NCBI GenBank assembly: GCA_035771175.1
Contig: CM069608.1
Coordinates: 9,062,519-9,126,518 of the forward strand
DNA from: Paratinospora sagittata
Taxonomy: Eukaryota; Streptophyta; Magnoliopsida; Ranunculales; Menispermaceae
Reading direction: 5' to 3'
DNA length: 64,000 nt
Shown here: positions 1 to 13,125 of the stretch, in pieces
How positions within the stretch are numbered: the stretch's first letter is position 1
Layout of the letters: each line of letters begins with the position of its first letter
Notes under the pieces: generated by a model
The model's input: only the letters and a program-made list of their open reading frames with translations
Database searches by the model: none
What the model was told of the DNA's origin: nothing
Made by a program: the position numbers and the translations under genes

Positions 1-1786
1 TTTCTTCTTTTAATCTCTTTAGTTCATGCTTGAGAGCTGTATTTTGACCTAAGCAATGCTATGGGTTTTCAGTTGCGGGTGTTCCAGACCTAGGGTTCCT
101 TTGCATGTATGTTTTTTATGAACCCTAGTGTTGAATGGAGGCCATTGATGCCATTTTTCCCAGTTTCTTACTTGGATTTGGTGGAACCCTTTGTAAATGG
201 CCTACACTTGGTTCATGGCCTTAGACCTTTCCAAATGGCTTGCATGTCAGCTATGTTGACCTAGTGGGCATTGTTGATGAACCCATGATACTAGATCAAT
301 ATTTTGCATGGATGAACATGGTGACTTAGTGTAATTTTGGCCTAGGCCATGTGATTTGGGAAATTTCAATAAATTTGGGGATTTGCCAAATTTTGAGATT
401 TTGACCTAGACTTGGTCAAATGATAAAATTGACTTGGCAAATAGTCTAATTAACCCTATTTATGATTGAATGTCTTGTATTATAGTGGTTGGTTCGACTT
501 ATTGCATTCAATTGGGTTAAATGTAGGTTAATTTGGTATTAAATGGTTGAATTTAGCAATATGGGATTAGCTCATGGGTATGACAATTTTAGAATCTTAA
601 TTGGCTATGTAGTTGGGTTTAAATATGGTTGTTGGCACACTTTGGACTAATTTTTAGTATTGTGTAAACCATATCATTTGCAGGGAATTGTGAATGATTT
701 AAGTAACCCAAATAGGCTAATTGGGGATTAAGGTGCATTGGAGTGATTGTGGCATTATAGTGGTTTCTTGTGGTTGGAATTGGATTGGCTAAGTCTAGCC
801 AATCAAGTTGTGAGTGTTTCTTTACTTGTGATTTCTATATGTGGCATTGTAATATAAGTGAGTCTTTAAATGCTTATCTAATGTAGTATGCATGATTTAA
901 TGGTTCATGAAATGTATTTGAGCATAGTCAGTTGGGAAAACAATGTGGGTTAGATCTCCTAGCATGGGATTCTCTTTTAGGGAATTCCATTGAGGTTGGA
1001 TGGTGATCCCCAGTTGTAGACCTTTCAGAGGGTTTTATGGCTTGGGTAGATAAGATCGCCTAGACATAGTATATGTCTCGATGGGGTGATCTTATTAGCT
1101 ACACGACCCCAAAAATCCTATTAGATTACGGGTAAGAGGTCGATCAGGCAAGGGGTGTCGCACACTCCGGCTTTTGGGTTGACACTTACTCAGGAGGTGT
1201 CTAGGATTGCATGTGCATGTTTATAAAATGATATGCATTGTCTTGGTTATGACATGATGCATTATATTTGGCATGTATGTAATATTGTGTATCACCAAGC
1301 TATTTAAATTGTTTTTAATGATCTTGCAATGTTTTATTTAAATGCATATATGTTGCCACTTATAGAGGATATTCACTGAGCTTGTTGTAGCTCACTCTTC
1401 ATCCTTATCTTTTCAGGATCGGATAGGAAGGGAAAAGGGAAAGCTTAGCTGCGGAGCGTTTCCCGTACCTTTGTGATGTAGGTGTTAGTACGTTTATTTG
1501 TATTTTGATAAATTGTACTAAATAACACCTAATGTTTATACTTAACATTTAGATGGGTTTGTGTTTGTGGTTTGGTATAATTTTGTACTTTTGAACATTA
1601 TGGACTTTGAGGAATTTTCTGGTTGTCATTTTAGGTATGTATTATATTGATGATCTTATTTATGTCCATGTGTTTGATGTTGTTTTCGGGGTTATGGTAT
1701 GTGGTTATCGGGACGTCGTGTATATCGAGGGAGGATATACTCGGGGTTTCTTGCCGATCATGATGCACAGATAGTGGGTCGTGACA
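1..1786 (+). repeat. 5' LTR (partial) of the Tekay-like element
   Basis: Matches the 3' LTR from about 7458 onward and ends in GTGACA just before the primer binding site. The first ~770 bp are outside the window. Relative to the 3' LTR it lacks a block of about 115 bp (present near 7705-7820) and has a block near 810-850 that the 3' copy lacks. Together with scattered substitutions this indicates an old insertion. Confidence 0.9.
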
Positions 1787-1790
1787 ACTT

Positions 1791-1802
1791 TGGTATCAGA
1801 GT
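1791..1802 (+). other. Primer binding site, initiator Met tRNA type
   Basis: TGGTATCAGAGT lies four bases after the LTR end. It matches the 3' end complement of plant initiator methionine tRNA (TGGTATCAGAGC) at 11 of 12 positions. Confidence 0.85.
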
Positions 1803-1984
1803 GAGTGTTTTAGGTTTAAAAACCTTAAAAAAAAGAAAAGACTTATAAGATATTATGTTTCCTTTTATGGGTATAATTATGGGTAGTTATCTTAGGGATA
1901 ACAACTCTAATGGATTGTGATTCTGATGAACTTTTTCTTATTTGTGAATTTCAAATTTACAAGAAAGGGAAGACATAATCAACC

Positions 1985-4900
1985 ATGGACCCGGATGAGC
2001 GCTTTAGGCAACAGATTGAGGCCTTATTTGTTGTTCAGCAGGTTGCTCAGACCCAGATACAACAGCAACAGACTCAGATTCTAGCACTACTTGCCCAGGT
2101 CCAGGGCAATAGGCAGCCACAACTAGGTGTTCCGATTGAGGAGGAGCACAACAGTGTGGGCATGGCCGTGGGAAATAGGGTTGGACCAGTTGAGGTTCAC
2201 GCCGAGGTTCACACCGAGGTTCATGTCGATGTTCAGTCTGAGGCTGTGGGGATTTCAGATCAGAAGTCTGAGTCAGAGAGGCCCGACGGAGTTTGCTGGA
2301 GGCCTTTGCATTAAGACAACTGAGAAATGACCCAGGTTGATGGAGACTATCTTCGGTGACATGTAGGCTTTTGAGGCCGACCGAGTGAGGTTGACCAGAT
2401 TTAAGCTCGTCAAGAGGGTTGATGATTGGTGGCTAAGACTTGACAGCATGGTCGACGAGATCCAGACGTGGAGCAGGTTTAAAAAGTTTTTCTATGAGGA
2501 GTTCTACATGAGGTCTGAGCGAGATCAGAGGAGGATCGAGTTCATGCACCTGACCCAGGGCAGTCGGTCAATGAAGGAGTACGAGCAGGAGTTTAACCAT
2601 TTGACACTCTTCGTTCCTGAGATGGTGTCGACTGAATACCTTCGCATGCAGATGATACGAGATAGGTTTCGTGACCGTATCCATTAGGGTTTGGCACTTG
2701 CTGGTGTACAGACTTACGCCCAGGCGATGTTGCAGGCTGCTAACTTTGAGACTGTAGAGGCTCACTCACAATTGAGGACATCAGTCACAATACAAACACT
2801 TGTTGTTCCTTTAGTGCAGACTCAACCAGCAAGGTCAGTGGGTCAGTTTTATGGCAGGAAGATGAACCGGATGAACAAGAGGCAGAGGTATGGTGGCAGT
2901 GGGTACGAGGCATCAGTAACCTCCGCCCCAGTGACAGTTGCACCACCAGTTCCAGGGCAACGTGTGCAGATGTCAGGCTGGCCCCAACAGCAGCAGAGTT
3001 CGACTAGGCATAGTGGCAGCAGACAGTAGGGGCAGAGTCACAGGCCGTATCTTCAGCGCCTAGGGCACCGAGACCGATTATCTATTTCGAGTGCGGTGTT
3101 CAGGGGCACAGGAGGTATGAGTGTCCACGTAGAGCGTCTCTTACACAGTTCAGTCCTATGGCAGTTGCTACCAGGGAGCAAGCCCGAGCTGTTACACAGG
3201 CAAATCCTGAGGCTAGTAAGCAATTGATCAAATGTACTATCAACATTTGTGATTCTTTGATGTATGCCTTGATTGATGTTGGTTCTACTCTATTTTTATT
3301 TCTGGTAGTGTGGTAGATAGATTGAGATTATCTACTGTGGGGACTAGTACTCCGTTGATTTTGAGTACGGCAGCTGGTGAGAGGATTTACCCTAACATGG
3401 TATGTGTGGGATGCATTGTGAGATTCGAAGGCCACGAGATGTCTGTTGACCTTAGAGTCTTAGAGTTCCTCGAGTTCGATGCCATCTTGGGTATGGATTG
3501 GTTGGTAGCATATCACGCTCACATTGATTGCTTTGGCAAAAGGGTTGTCTTTCAGATACCCGGACAACTAGTCTTTGGTTTTCGAGGCAGGACTGCATCG
3601 AGACCACCTACCCAGGGTAAATTAGCCACTAATGATGAGGTTGCTACGATGGTCAGTTTGAAGCAAGTGAATGACGTGGGGCAGAGTGTTCAGTTCGCAG
3701 ACATTCCTGTAGTCTGTGAGCGCCCAGATGTTTTTCCTGATGAATTACCTGGTTTACGCCTAAGCCAGAAGTAGACTTTATCATTGAGCTGATGCCCGAG
3801 ACAAAACTCATTTCCATTATACCGTATCATATGACACCAAAAGAGTTAAATGAACTCAGAGCCCAGCTAGATGAGCTGATGGGCAAGGGATTCATTTCCC
3901 CTAGTATGTCACCTTGGGGAGCACCTGTGTTGTTTGTCAGGAAGAAGGACGAGAGTCTTAGATTGTGCATAAACTACCGTCAGCTGAATAAGGTGGCTGT
4001 GAAGAACAAGTATCCGCTTCCTCGCATTGATGATCTGTTTGACCAACTGATTGGGGCCAAGTTTATTTCGAAGACTAACTTGTGGTCAGGGTACCATCAG
4101 TTGAGGATTAGAGATGAGGATGTTCCGAAGACTGCTTTCCGGACGAGGTATGAAAGTTACGAGTTCTTGGTAATGCCCTTCGGGTTGACTAATGCCCAGC
4201 TATGTTCATGGATCTGATGCAGAGAGTATTCAGACCGTACCTTGACCATTTCATTATAGTATTCATTGATGATATCCTAGTCTATTCTAAGACTAAGGAG
4301 GATCATGAGCGTCATCTAAGAGTTACGTTGCAGACATTGTTGGAGCATAGGCTTTATGCCAAGCTGAGCAAGTGTGACTTCTGGATGACCGAGGTAAAAT
4401 TCTTGGGTCAAGTGGTTAGTGCAGAGGGTATTTCAGTTGATTCTGCTAAGGTTGAGGCAATCATTGATTGGCCAAGACCTACCACAGTGACCGAGATTCG
4501 TAGCTTTCTGGGTTTGGCTGGCTATTACAGGAAGTTCGTGAAAGACGTTTCCACCATAGTCGCACCATTAACTAAGCTGACTCAGAAGAATGTGGCCTTC
4601 ACATAGTCGGATGCCTGTGAAAAAGCTTTCAGTGAGTTGAGACAGAGGTTGACTACAACTTCAGTGTTGATTCTTCCAGAGCCTGGGAAAGAGTTGGTGA
4701 TTTATACGGATGCATCACTCTTGGGTCTGGGATGTGTTCTGATGCAGGAGGGTCGAGTGGTTGCATATGCATCTAGACAGCTTAAGGTGCATGAGCATAA
4801 CTACCCTGTGCATGATTTGGAACAGGCAGCCATAGTGTTTGCTCTGAAGCTATGGAGGCATTACCTTTATGGTGAGATGTTCACTTTGTTTGCTGATCAT

Positions 4901-6634
4901 AAGAGTTTGAAGTATCTCTTTGATCAGAATGAGTTGAATATGCGACAGAGGAGATGGCTTGAGTTGCTTAAGGATTATGATTTCTCTTTGGAGTATCATC
5001 CTGGCGAAGCCAATGTTGTGGCTGGCACATTGAACCGTAAAGGAACAGAGACTCGAGTGGTTCCTTTTCAGATGGCCCAACAATGGCATTTACTTGAGAA
5101 AGTGACTATGATGAGTATACTCCCAGACGCCCCACATACTGAGATATGTGCTTAGATGCACGTGCAGCTTGTTGATCCGCATATTCAGAGGGTTAGAGAT
5201 CTACAGGAGCATTGTCCGGATTTTGACATGTACTGTAGATACGCAGACAATTCTGGCTAGGCTGATTGGCAGAGAGGTTCAGATGATGTTTTGCGGTGTA
5301 GAGGGAGACTATGGATCCCATATGATGTTGAGATGCGTGTTGAGATATTTCGAGAGGCTCACAGGTCTCAGTATACTGTTCATCCAGGGGATACTAAGAT
5401 GTATCATGACATGAAGAGGTCTGTGTGGTGGAATGGGATGAAGAAGAGTAGAGCTGAGTATGTGCAGAGATGTGAGGTGTGCCAGCAGGTTAAGGCTGAA
5501 CACCATAAGCCTAGAGGTCAGATGCAGCCATTACCCATACCTGAGTGGAAATGGGAGCACATTACGATGGATTTCATCATGGTATTTTCGAGGTCTCAGG
5601 GCAGATTTGATGCTATTTGGGATGTGATCGATAAATTGACCAAGAGTGCACACTTTCTTCTTATGAGCGCCAGAGACTCTGTGAATAGACTGAGCAGATT
5701 ATATGTGAGAGAGATCATGAGACTTCATGGAGTGCCCTTGTCTATCGTGTCGGATCGAGATCCACGATTTACATCGAGCTTTTGGCAGGCTTTGCAGACT
5801 CGATTTGGGACTCGTCTCCGACTCAGTACAGCGTTTCACCCTCAGACGGATGGTCAGACTGAGAGAGTGATTCAGATGCTGGAGGATATGCTCAGGTCTT
5901 ACATTTTAGAGTTCGGTGGTGGTTAGGGTGAGTATTTTCCGTTGTGTGAGTTTGCTTACAACAGTAGTTATCAGGCGAGCATCGGTATGGCATCGTATGA
6001 GGCTTTGTATGGAAGACCATGTAGATTACCAGCTTGTTGGTACGAGGTGGGCGATACGCAGTTATGGGGCCCTGATGCAGTTGTTGAGCAGACAAAGAAA
6101 GTCAAGCTAATTGAGCAGAGGCTGAAGTCAGCTCAGGACAGGCAAAAAATTTATTACGATAAACGACATAGGCCGTTGGAGTTTGCAGTGGGAGACCTAG
6201 TTTTGCTTAAGGCCTCTCCACTCAAGGGTCAGATGAGATTCGGCGTCAGAGGAAAACTTGCCCCTAGGTTCATTGGGTCATTCTAGATTGGTGAGAGGAT
6301 TGAACCAGTAGCGTAAAGGTTAGCTCTACCTTCTAAGCTCGAGGGTGTTCATGATGTGTTCCATGTATCGATGCTGAGGAAGTTTAATGAAGATCCATCA
6401 AAGGAGTCTTATCCCGATCCAACTCATGTGCTTGATGTGAGTCATCTGCAAGTTGGGGAGGATACGACTTATGCGGAGTTGCCGATTCATATTGTGGCTC
6501 GTCGGGTTCAGAAATTGAGGAATAAAGAGATCCTGCTTGTGCGAGTCAAATGGCAATGCCACGATAATGAAGAGCAAACCTGGGAGCGTGAGAACCAGAT
6601 GAGGGAGCAGTTCCCCGATCCTTTTACCGACTGA
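1985..6634 (+). pseudogene. Decayed gag-pol of the Tekay-like element
   Basis: Polyprotein in at least four frame blocks. Gag starts at the ATG at 1985 with a Gln-rich N-terminus; the retrotransposon gag domain is at 2385-2687 and a basic linker at 2691-3029. The aspartic protease region ends in the motif ILGMDWL (3310-3774). RT (3792-4606) keeps YRQLNK and [10 protein letters not shown]. RNase H (4637-5155) starts at IYTDAS. Integrase follows with its HHCC zinc finger (about 5370-5510), core DRDPRF and [13 protein letters not shown]-terminal chromodomain-like segment is at 6356-6634. Single-base stops at 4604, 5153, 5924 and 6284 replace conserved Trp or Gln codons. The protein would have made the reverse transcription and integration machinery; this copy is dead. 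Confidence 0.9.
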
Positions 6635-6688
6635 GGTTAGTTTTCTTGATTTTATTTTGAGGACAAAATCCCTTAGGTTCGAGAGAAT

Positions 6689-9329
6689 TGTAACGCCCGT
6701 ACCTTTGGATGATGTCATTTTGACCCGTATACGTATGCACATACATATTTGATGCTCGACGCATGTTGGTTTGAGTGTATTTGCATGATTTTAAGTTGTT
6801 TAATGTGTCCATAAAGTTTCAGAATGATCGGAGACCCGTTCGACGTCGAAACATATCGAGAACGGTGTTTTGGATCAGTGGAGCTCGCTCCGTGGAGGAC
6901 AAAATTTCTGTCACCGAGTACATCAATGGCTTGACTTCCTACATTCATGGTCCGATTGAGCTGAAATTTTGTCAGATAATTCTCCTTTGCGATATCTTCA
7001 TTATGAACGGTGAAGATCTTGATCAGAGTTGTCTACTGTGAGATATAAGACTCCAAACACTATTTCTCGAATTTGCAGATTTTCATGCGCAGTTTTGATC
7101 AAATTGTTGGATATTCTAATCCCACCATTGGATTGAGCTGAGCTTTTACCACGTTGTTATTAACTGACTCATAAACATTTTTAATGGTTAGGATGTTAAA
7201 TTGGTGAGGCGTTTGCAATAAATTAATTATCTAAATGAAAGTTATTGCAGCAGGAAAACTGTTTCTTTTATTTAAGTAGTTTTTTCATGTGAGCCCAAAA
7301 TCTTCTATAAAAGCAACCAGCACCTAATTTTAGGCTCATTTGCTTATTTTTCACTTAGAAAAGAGAGAAAAGAGTTGGAGAAGAGGAGAAGAAGGGAAAA
7401 GTTAGAGTTTTGGTGATTTTTGCTCAAAATCCCTAAGGTTTGCATGTCTACCATTATTTCTTCCTTTAATCTCTTTAGTTCATGCTTGAGAGCTGTATTT
7501 TGACCTAAGCAATGCTATGGGTTTTCAGTTGAGGGTGTTCCAGACCTAGGGTTCCTTTGCATGTATGTTTTTATGAATCCTAGTATTGAATGGAGGCCAT
7601 TGACGCCATTTTCCCTAATTTTTCACTTGGATTTGGTGGAACCCTTTGTAAATGGCCTACACTTAGTTCATGGCCTTAGACTTTTCCAAATGGCTTGCAT
7701 GTCATCTATGTTAGGCTTAGGGACACTAGAAACTAATCCTATGGTGAAATCATTGGGTTTAGTACAAATGGCCCTTGCTTGGTTCATTGACCTAGGGTTG
7801 AGAACAAGTCTTGCACGTCAACTATGTTGACTTCATGGGCATTGTTGATGAACCCATGATGCTAGATCAGTATTTTGCATGGATGAACATGGTGACTTCG
7901 TGTAATTTTGGCCTAGGCCATGTGATTTGGGAATTTTCAATGAATTTTGGGATTTGCCCAAATTTGGGGATTATGACCTAGACTTGGTCAATTGATGAAA
8001 TGGACTTGGCAAATAGTCTAATTAACCCTATTTATGATTGAATGCCTTGTATTATAGTGGTTGGATCAACATATTGCATTCAATTGGGTTAAATGTGGGT
8101 TAATTTGGTATTAAATGGTTGAATTAAGCAATATGGGATTAGCTCATGGGTATGACCATTTTAGAATCTTAATTGGCTATGTAGTTGGCTTTAAACATGG
8201 TTGTTTGGCACACTTTGGACTGATTTTCAGTATTGTGTAAACGATATCGTTTGTAGGGATTTGTGAATGATCTAAGTAACCCAAATAGGCCAATTGGGGA
8301 TTGAGGTGCATTGGGGTGATTGTGGCATTCTAGTGCTTTCTTGTGGTTGGAATTGGATTGGCTAAGTCTAGCCAATCAAGTAGTATAAGTGAGTTTTTAA
8401 ATGCTTATCTAATGTAGTATGCATGATTTAATGGTTTATGAAATGTATTTGAGCATAGTCAGTTAGGAAAGCAATATGGGTTGGATCTCCTAGCATGAGA
8501 TTCTCTTTTAGGGAATTCCATTGAGGTTGGATGGTGATCCCCAGTTGTGGACTTTGCAGAGGGTTTTAAGGCTTGGGTAGATAAGATCGCCTGGACATAG
8601 TATATGTCTCGGTGGGGTGATCTTATTAGGTACACAACCCCAGAAATCCTATTAGATTACGGGTAAGAGGTCGATCTGGCAAGGGGTGTCGCGCACTCCG
8701 GCCTTTTGATTGACACTTACTCAGGAGGTGTCTAGGATTGCATGTGCATGTTTATAAAATGATATGCATTGTCTTGGTTATGACATGATGCATTATATTT
8801 GGCATGTATGTAATCTTGTGTATCACCAAGCTATTTAAATTGTTTTTAATGATCTTGTAATGTTTTATTTAAATGCATATATATGTTGTCACTTGTAGAG
8901 GATATTCACTGAGTTTGTTGCAGCTCACTCCTCATCCTTATCTTTTCAGGATCGGATAGGAAGGAGAAAGGGAAAGCTTATCTGCGGAGCGTTTCCCGTA
9001 CCTTTGTGGCGTAGGTGTTAGTACGTTTATTTGTATTTTGATAAATTGTACTAAATAACACCTAATGTTTATACTTAACATTTAGAGGGGTTTGTGTTTG
9101 TTGTTAGGTATAATTTTGTACTTTTGAACATTATGGACTTTGAGAAATTTTCTAGTTGTCATTTTGGGTATGTATTATATTGATGATCTTATTTATGTCC
9201 ATGTGTTTGATGTTGTTTTTGGGATTGTGGTATGTGGTTAGAAGGATAATCGGGACGCCGTGTATATCGAGGGAGGATATACCCGGGGTTCTGTGTCGGT
9301 CATGACGTCATAGATAGTGGGTCATGACA
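6689..9329 (+). repeat. 3' LTR of the Tekay-like element (2641 bp)
   Basis: Starts TGTAACGCCC directly after a purine-rich tract (6661-6688) and ends GGTCATGACA. A TATAAAAG box at about 7305 is a plausible LTR promoter. It contains no coding region of its own; the small open frame near 7561 is LTR sequence that also occurs at the left copy. The solo LTR at 39457-42472 belongs to the same broad family in the opposite orientation. Confidence 0.9.
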
Positions 9330-12014
9330 CCAACACTTGTAGTCGTCCATGATCGAATTGAATTCCTTTATCCATGCCTCCTTCTATTTAAGAACATTAA
9401 TCACTACTGTTGAGTCGCCTTCCATAATGTGAACTTGTAATCCACAATCTACAGCAAACTTCAGACCTTCTCTTAACGCCAAGGCCTCCGCGATCTTAAC
9501 TAGCATAACAAACCTGTATTCTCATAGCCATGGCTGCCACAGGAAAACCCTTATCGTCTTTTATGATTACTCTTATCCCAGTCCAACAAACTTCAGCTTT
9601 CAATCCAACATCGAAATTAAGCTTCAGCTGATGCATACCTGGAAGGTCTCATTTCCTTTGATTTTTATGAATTTTATTACAAGAAGGCGTGTGCCTCTTT
9701 CGGAATTCATTCATCAGGTGCATAGGTGCTTCCAATGAGGGGCATAACCTTGTGGGTTACCTCTATGAATCCGGAGGTTCTTAGAATTCCACACATTCCA
9801 GCACACAGCTACGAAATCTTCTGTTTGCTTCTTACCCAACTTCATTATTATGTTTCTTAAGTCTCCTTCCTGCAACCCATTCATGATGCTCTCGTTCTCT
9901 TTAACAAGGTATGAATTTCTCCAAATCTCCATGGCATGCACACAATCTGCTAATGCATGTTGTACTGTTTCATTTTCCTTACCACATATATAACAAGTTG
10001 AAGAGCTAATCATCCTCCTTGAGTATAGCTTACTTGAGGTCGGCAAAATGTTGTTTAGGACTCTCCAAAAAAATACTTTCATCTTCAGTGGCAGAGTCAT
10101 ATTCTACACGACATTCCAACACCTATCAGGGCCTATTGACGATGACAGAACACCTCCTCCTTTTGATTGCCTCTCTACCTAATATCCGCTCTTAACTAAA
10201 TACTGGCCATTATTTGTATAATGCCATATAACTTCATCTTCCATATTCCTGTCACTGAGAGGGATTTGAAGAAACTTGTACATGCAAAACCGCAAGTGTA
10301 TGGTGTCAAGTAATAATAAACCGATGAGATATCGGGTTGTCGTCCTCTGAGATTGTATTCTAATTATTAAATACCATTTTCACTAATTATTGATTTTATC
10401 TAAACAATCAAGATGTAGAATTTAGGTAATTTAAACAACTAAAGAAAAGTAAATATAAAAGCAATTAAACAATGGATAGATATCAATAGAGAAAAGTCTA
10501 CAGGTTCAACTTCACCCAACCATCATCTATGTAGATTAGCTATGTCTATTATCAATATCTTCTTCTAATTTATAAGTCAAGAATCCTAAAGTCTCTAATT
10601 CCCTCTCTCGAGTGTCGAACTAGAACATATCACCAAAGCTTGATTTCGATCTCTCGATAAAAACCAAAACCCTAACAACTCATTAGGTTTTGTGATTCTT
10701 CCTACAACTTCCAAAGATATCATAAATCTCTCGATTCTATGATAATCTTAGGTTATACTTATCTTGTTCCAACCCAAGGAATCCTCTCTCGAGTGTCACC
10801 CCCCAAGTCTAATATTATTCAATTCGTGATCAAGAGATTAAAAAATTAAGCAATGAGAAATATAAATAAACTATGAAGATTCAATTAATAATAACCATAA
10901 AACCAAACTTAATACATAGAATTAAGTATAGGATCCATCTATCCCCTAGAAAACTAAATTAGTTCAGAACTTGGAAGATAAAACCATGAAACATTGTTAT
11001 AAACTTGAATAAGAGCATGAAATAGCAAACTAGAAACTCCTTGGTTGATGAAGATCTCTCCCTTGTCTCCAACTTCGACCTCTTCTTCTTCCTTTTGACC
11101 TAACCATCTTTTCTCTATCTATGATGCCTCCAATACCTTCTCATAATGTTCTATTTATAATAAGGAGTCCATAGAAATAAACTGGCGTCCAATTCGAAGT
11201 TGAATTGAGAAAGTTATGACCGAAACATTGAAACAAGAAACTTTCTAAAACCGTGTCGAACCCCGGTGCCACGACGCCCACTATGGACGCCGTGACGCCC
11301 ACTTGCTGGTCTCCACCACCACCATCTGACAACCTAGGCACCGCAGCTCCCAGTCACTGGTTTTCCCACTTGGTTTCTTTACTCTTTGTGGACTTAGCCG
11401 ATTTTTTTGACCTTTTTTGACTTGTTTTCTTCATGTATCTTCATGTATCATGTTTCCATCATCCAAGTTGACTTCAAACGCTTCTAAACACCTACAAAAA
11501 AATCAAAACAAATGATTAAAACATTTATAAGATGAACTAAATCAACTTATAAAATTATACACCGAAATAAAGCAATATATATCAAAAGTTTGCTAAACTA
11601 ACAAATAGACCAAACCAAGATAAACACACCAAATATATGAATAAACTAACCTAAAAATCATCTAAAACAAACTTTAAAACACATCTAAATTTCAACTTAT
11701 TAACTGCCTGCAAGTCCTCCTCCCATACCTCTTGACCAAGCTCTTGATGCATCCATCTCCTATCAGGAGAAATGAAGTCTTTCACCATTTTATTATTCCT
11801 TTCTAAAGGAGGAGCTAGAATCTTGAATGTTAATAGCCTAGGAATCCATGGATCCTTCGACAAGTGCCCCTTCTGGCCATTCCCAATTCTCTATCTCATT
11901 CCCTTTTTTAGGAGGTCCTTGCCCCAACAAATTTCCTTCCATATTTGAGATGAGCCCGCCAATGGTTTTACTTCCCAAAACTCACTCCAAAAAGTATCTT
12001 GCTTTTAAAAGTTG
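9330..12014 (-). mobile_element. L1-type LINE fragment, minus strand, split by a repeat
   Basis: Translation of the minus strand gives ORF2 C-terminal parts in order. 12014-11650 encodes the region before the zinc-binding domain (W-K-E-I-C-W-G and PWIPR motifs). 10280-9714 encodes the RT zinc-binding domain (KVFFWR, then C-x2-C and H-x4-C residues of CYICGKENETVQHALADC). 9650-9340 encodes an RNase H-like domain (LNFDVG, AEALALREGL). Stops and frameshifts are present. The 3' end is cut by the gypsy LTR at 9329, so the gypsy element probably inserted into this LINE. The break at 10281-11645 is a separate insertion. Confidence 0.75.
10281..11645. repeat. Unclassified 1.4-kb repeat inserted in the LINE
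   Basis: Interrupts the LINE reading frame between the pre-zinc-binding segment and the IPLSDRN segment, so it is an insertion. It begins near GCAAAACCGCAAGTGTATGG and has no recognisable coding capacity; the 66-aa frame at 11141-11341 shows no known domain. Part of the sequence (CCGATGAGATATCGGGTTGTC, then repeated CTCTCGAGTGTC) looks like a dispersed noncoding plant repeat I have seen before but cannot name. Boundaries are good to about 20 bp and no clear TSD was found. Confidence 0.5.
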
Positions 12015-12247
12015 AGAAGGGAACAAAACAAATGCCCCTCCCTTTTCTTTCGCTTTGAAACCCTAAACGAAGTAAGTAAGCGTTTTCTCAGCTGCTTAGG
12101 GTTTTACACTAAGCAGCAGAGCCAATCCTCTCACTCTTACACGCTACCGCTCCTTCGTCGGCCATTCCCTAGCTCTTCATGTTGTTCTCTCACTGCTGCT
12201 CATCGCTTTTTGCCACTTCTTGTTGTTTCATGTAACTTCTCGCCACG

Positions 12248-12555
12248 TGATACAACACACATTAATGAATTAGATTTCAATTTATTTCTTTCTTGAATTA
12301 TTCCCTTAATTACGTAATTAATGAGATTTATTTAATTACGTAATTAATGAGATTTATTTAATTACGTAATTAATGAGATTTATTCCCTTCAATTAAGTTG
12401 ATTAATTATTCTCAATCAATGGCAACCAATCAATATTTTCTTTAATTGATTTATTTTTCGCTATAAATATGTGTTGAGGTTGTAATTGCAAATCATTGAA
12501 TGAATACACAAGTTTTTATATTCTCATCTCTTTGTTTCTACTCTACTTCCTCGTC
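12248..12555 (+). repeat. 5' LTR with internal triplication
   Basis: Carries three tandem copies of a roughly 28-bp unit containing TTACGTAATTAATGAG at about 12305-12385. The right LTR lacks this array, which explains its greater length (308 versus 218 bp). TATAAATATG near 12462 is a candidate TATA box. Confidence 0.8.
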
Positions 12556-13125
12556 ATTTGGTATCAGAGCCCAAGCTCAATCCTTGTTCTCTTTTCTTCT
12601 AATTCTCTCCTCCTACTTATTATCTCTTTCTCTTTCTCATTCTATACTTTTCCAATTCTTGTATGTCATTTTCATAACAACACAAAGTTATCTCAAGACG
12701 ACATGCAGCACGCCCAGATTTGCATTAGAAATTAGTGTGTAACAAAAGTTGTCATGTTCGTTGTTTGAAAGAAAAAAAAAGAAATTGCGTTCTAAAAGTT
12801 GCAACAAAGTGATTCACAACGAGTGAAAGTTATGTCAAGCATCATTCTTTAAGGTGCAATTTGGTATGGAGTGGAGCACGTCTATAGCTATGGTATAATA
12901 TATTTCCTTTGAAATTTTGACTAACATTTGTATTTTATGTAGATTTGGTAAATTGCATTAGGTTAGTGTTGGATTTGATAGGATCACATGTGAGTACCCT
13001 ACTTGTCCTAATTTTGGTGTTGTTCATCAATCTTCTATGGTTGGGAATCGTCAGTCTTATGCCAACTTCATTTTTTGAGAAGGATATCTTTTTAGGGATT
13101 CTCAGTTATGTATTCCTCGCACGTC

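Larger units (their letters stand above)
1..9329 (+). mobile_element. Ty3/gypsy chromovirus (Tekay-like), left end cut off
   Basis: LTR retrotransposon running from the window edge to 9329. The two LTR copies (1-1786 and 6689-9329) share long near-identical stretches, for example position 1 matches about 7458. Between them lie a tRNA-iMet-type primer site, degraded gag-pol in the order gag, protease, RT, RNase H, integrase, and a chromodomain-like tail, then a purine-rich tract just before the 3' LTR. Long LTRs and the C-terminal region after integrase fit the Tekay/Del clade of chromoviruses (family knowledge). The TSD cannot be checked because the left boundary is outside the window. The element is not autonomous: several in-frame stops break pol. 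Confidence 0.9.

Noticed and set aside
5309..5506. Minus-strand frames inside gypsy and copia pol (also 4850-5089, 25819-26136, 29371-29628)
   Set aside because: Shadows of the coding strand; no similarity of their own.
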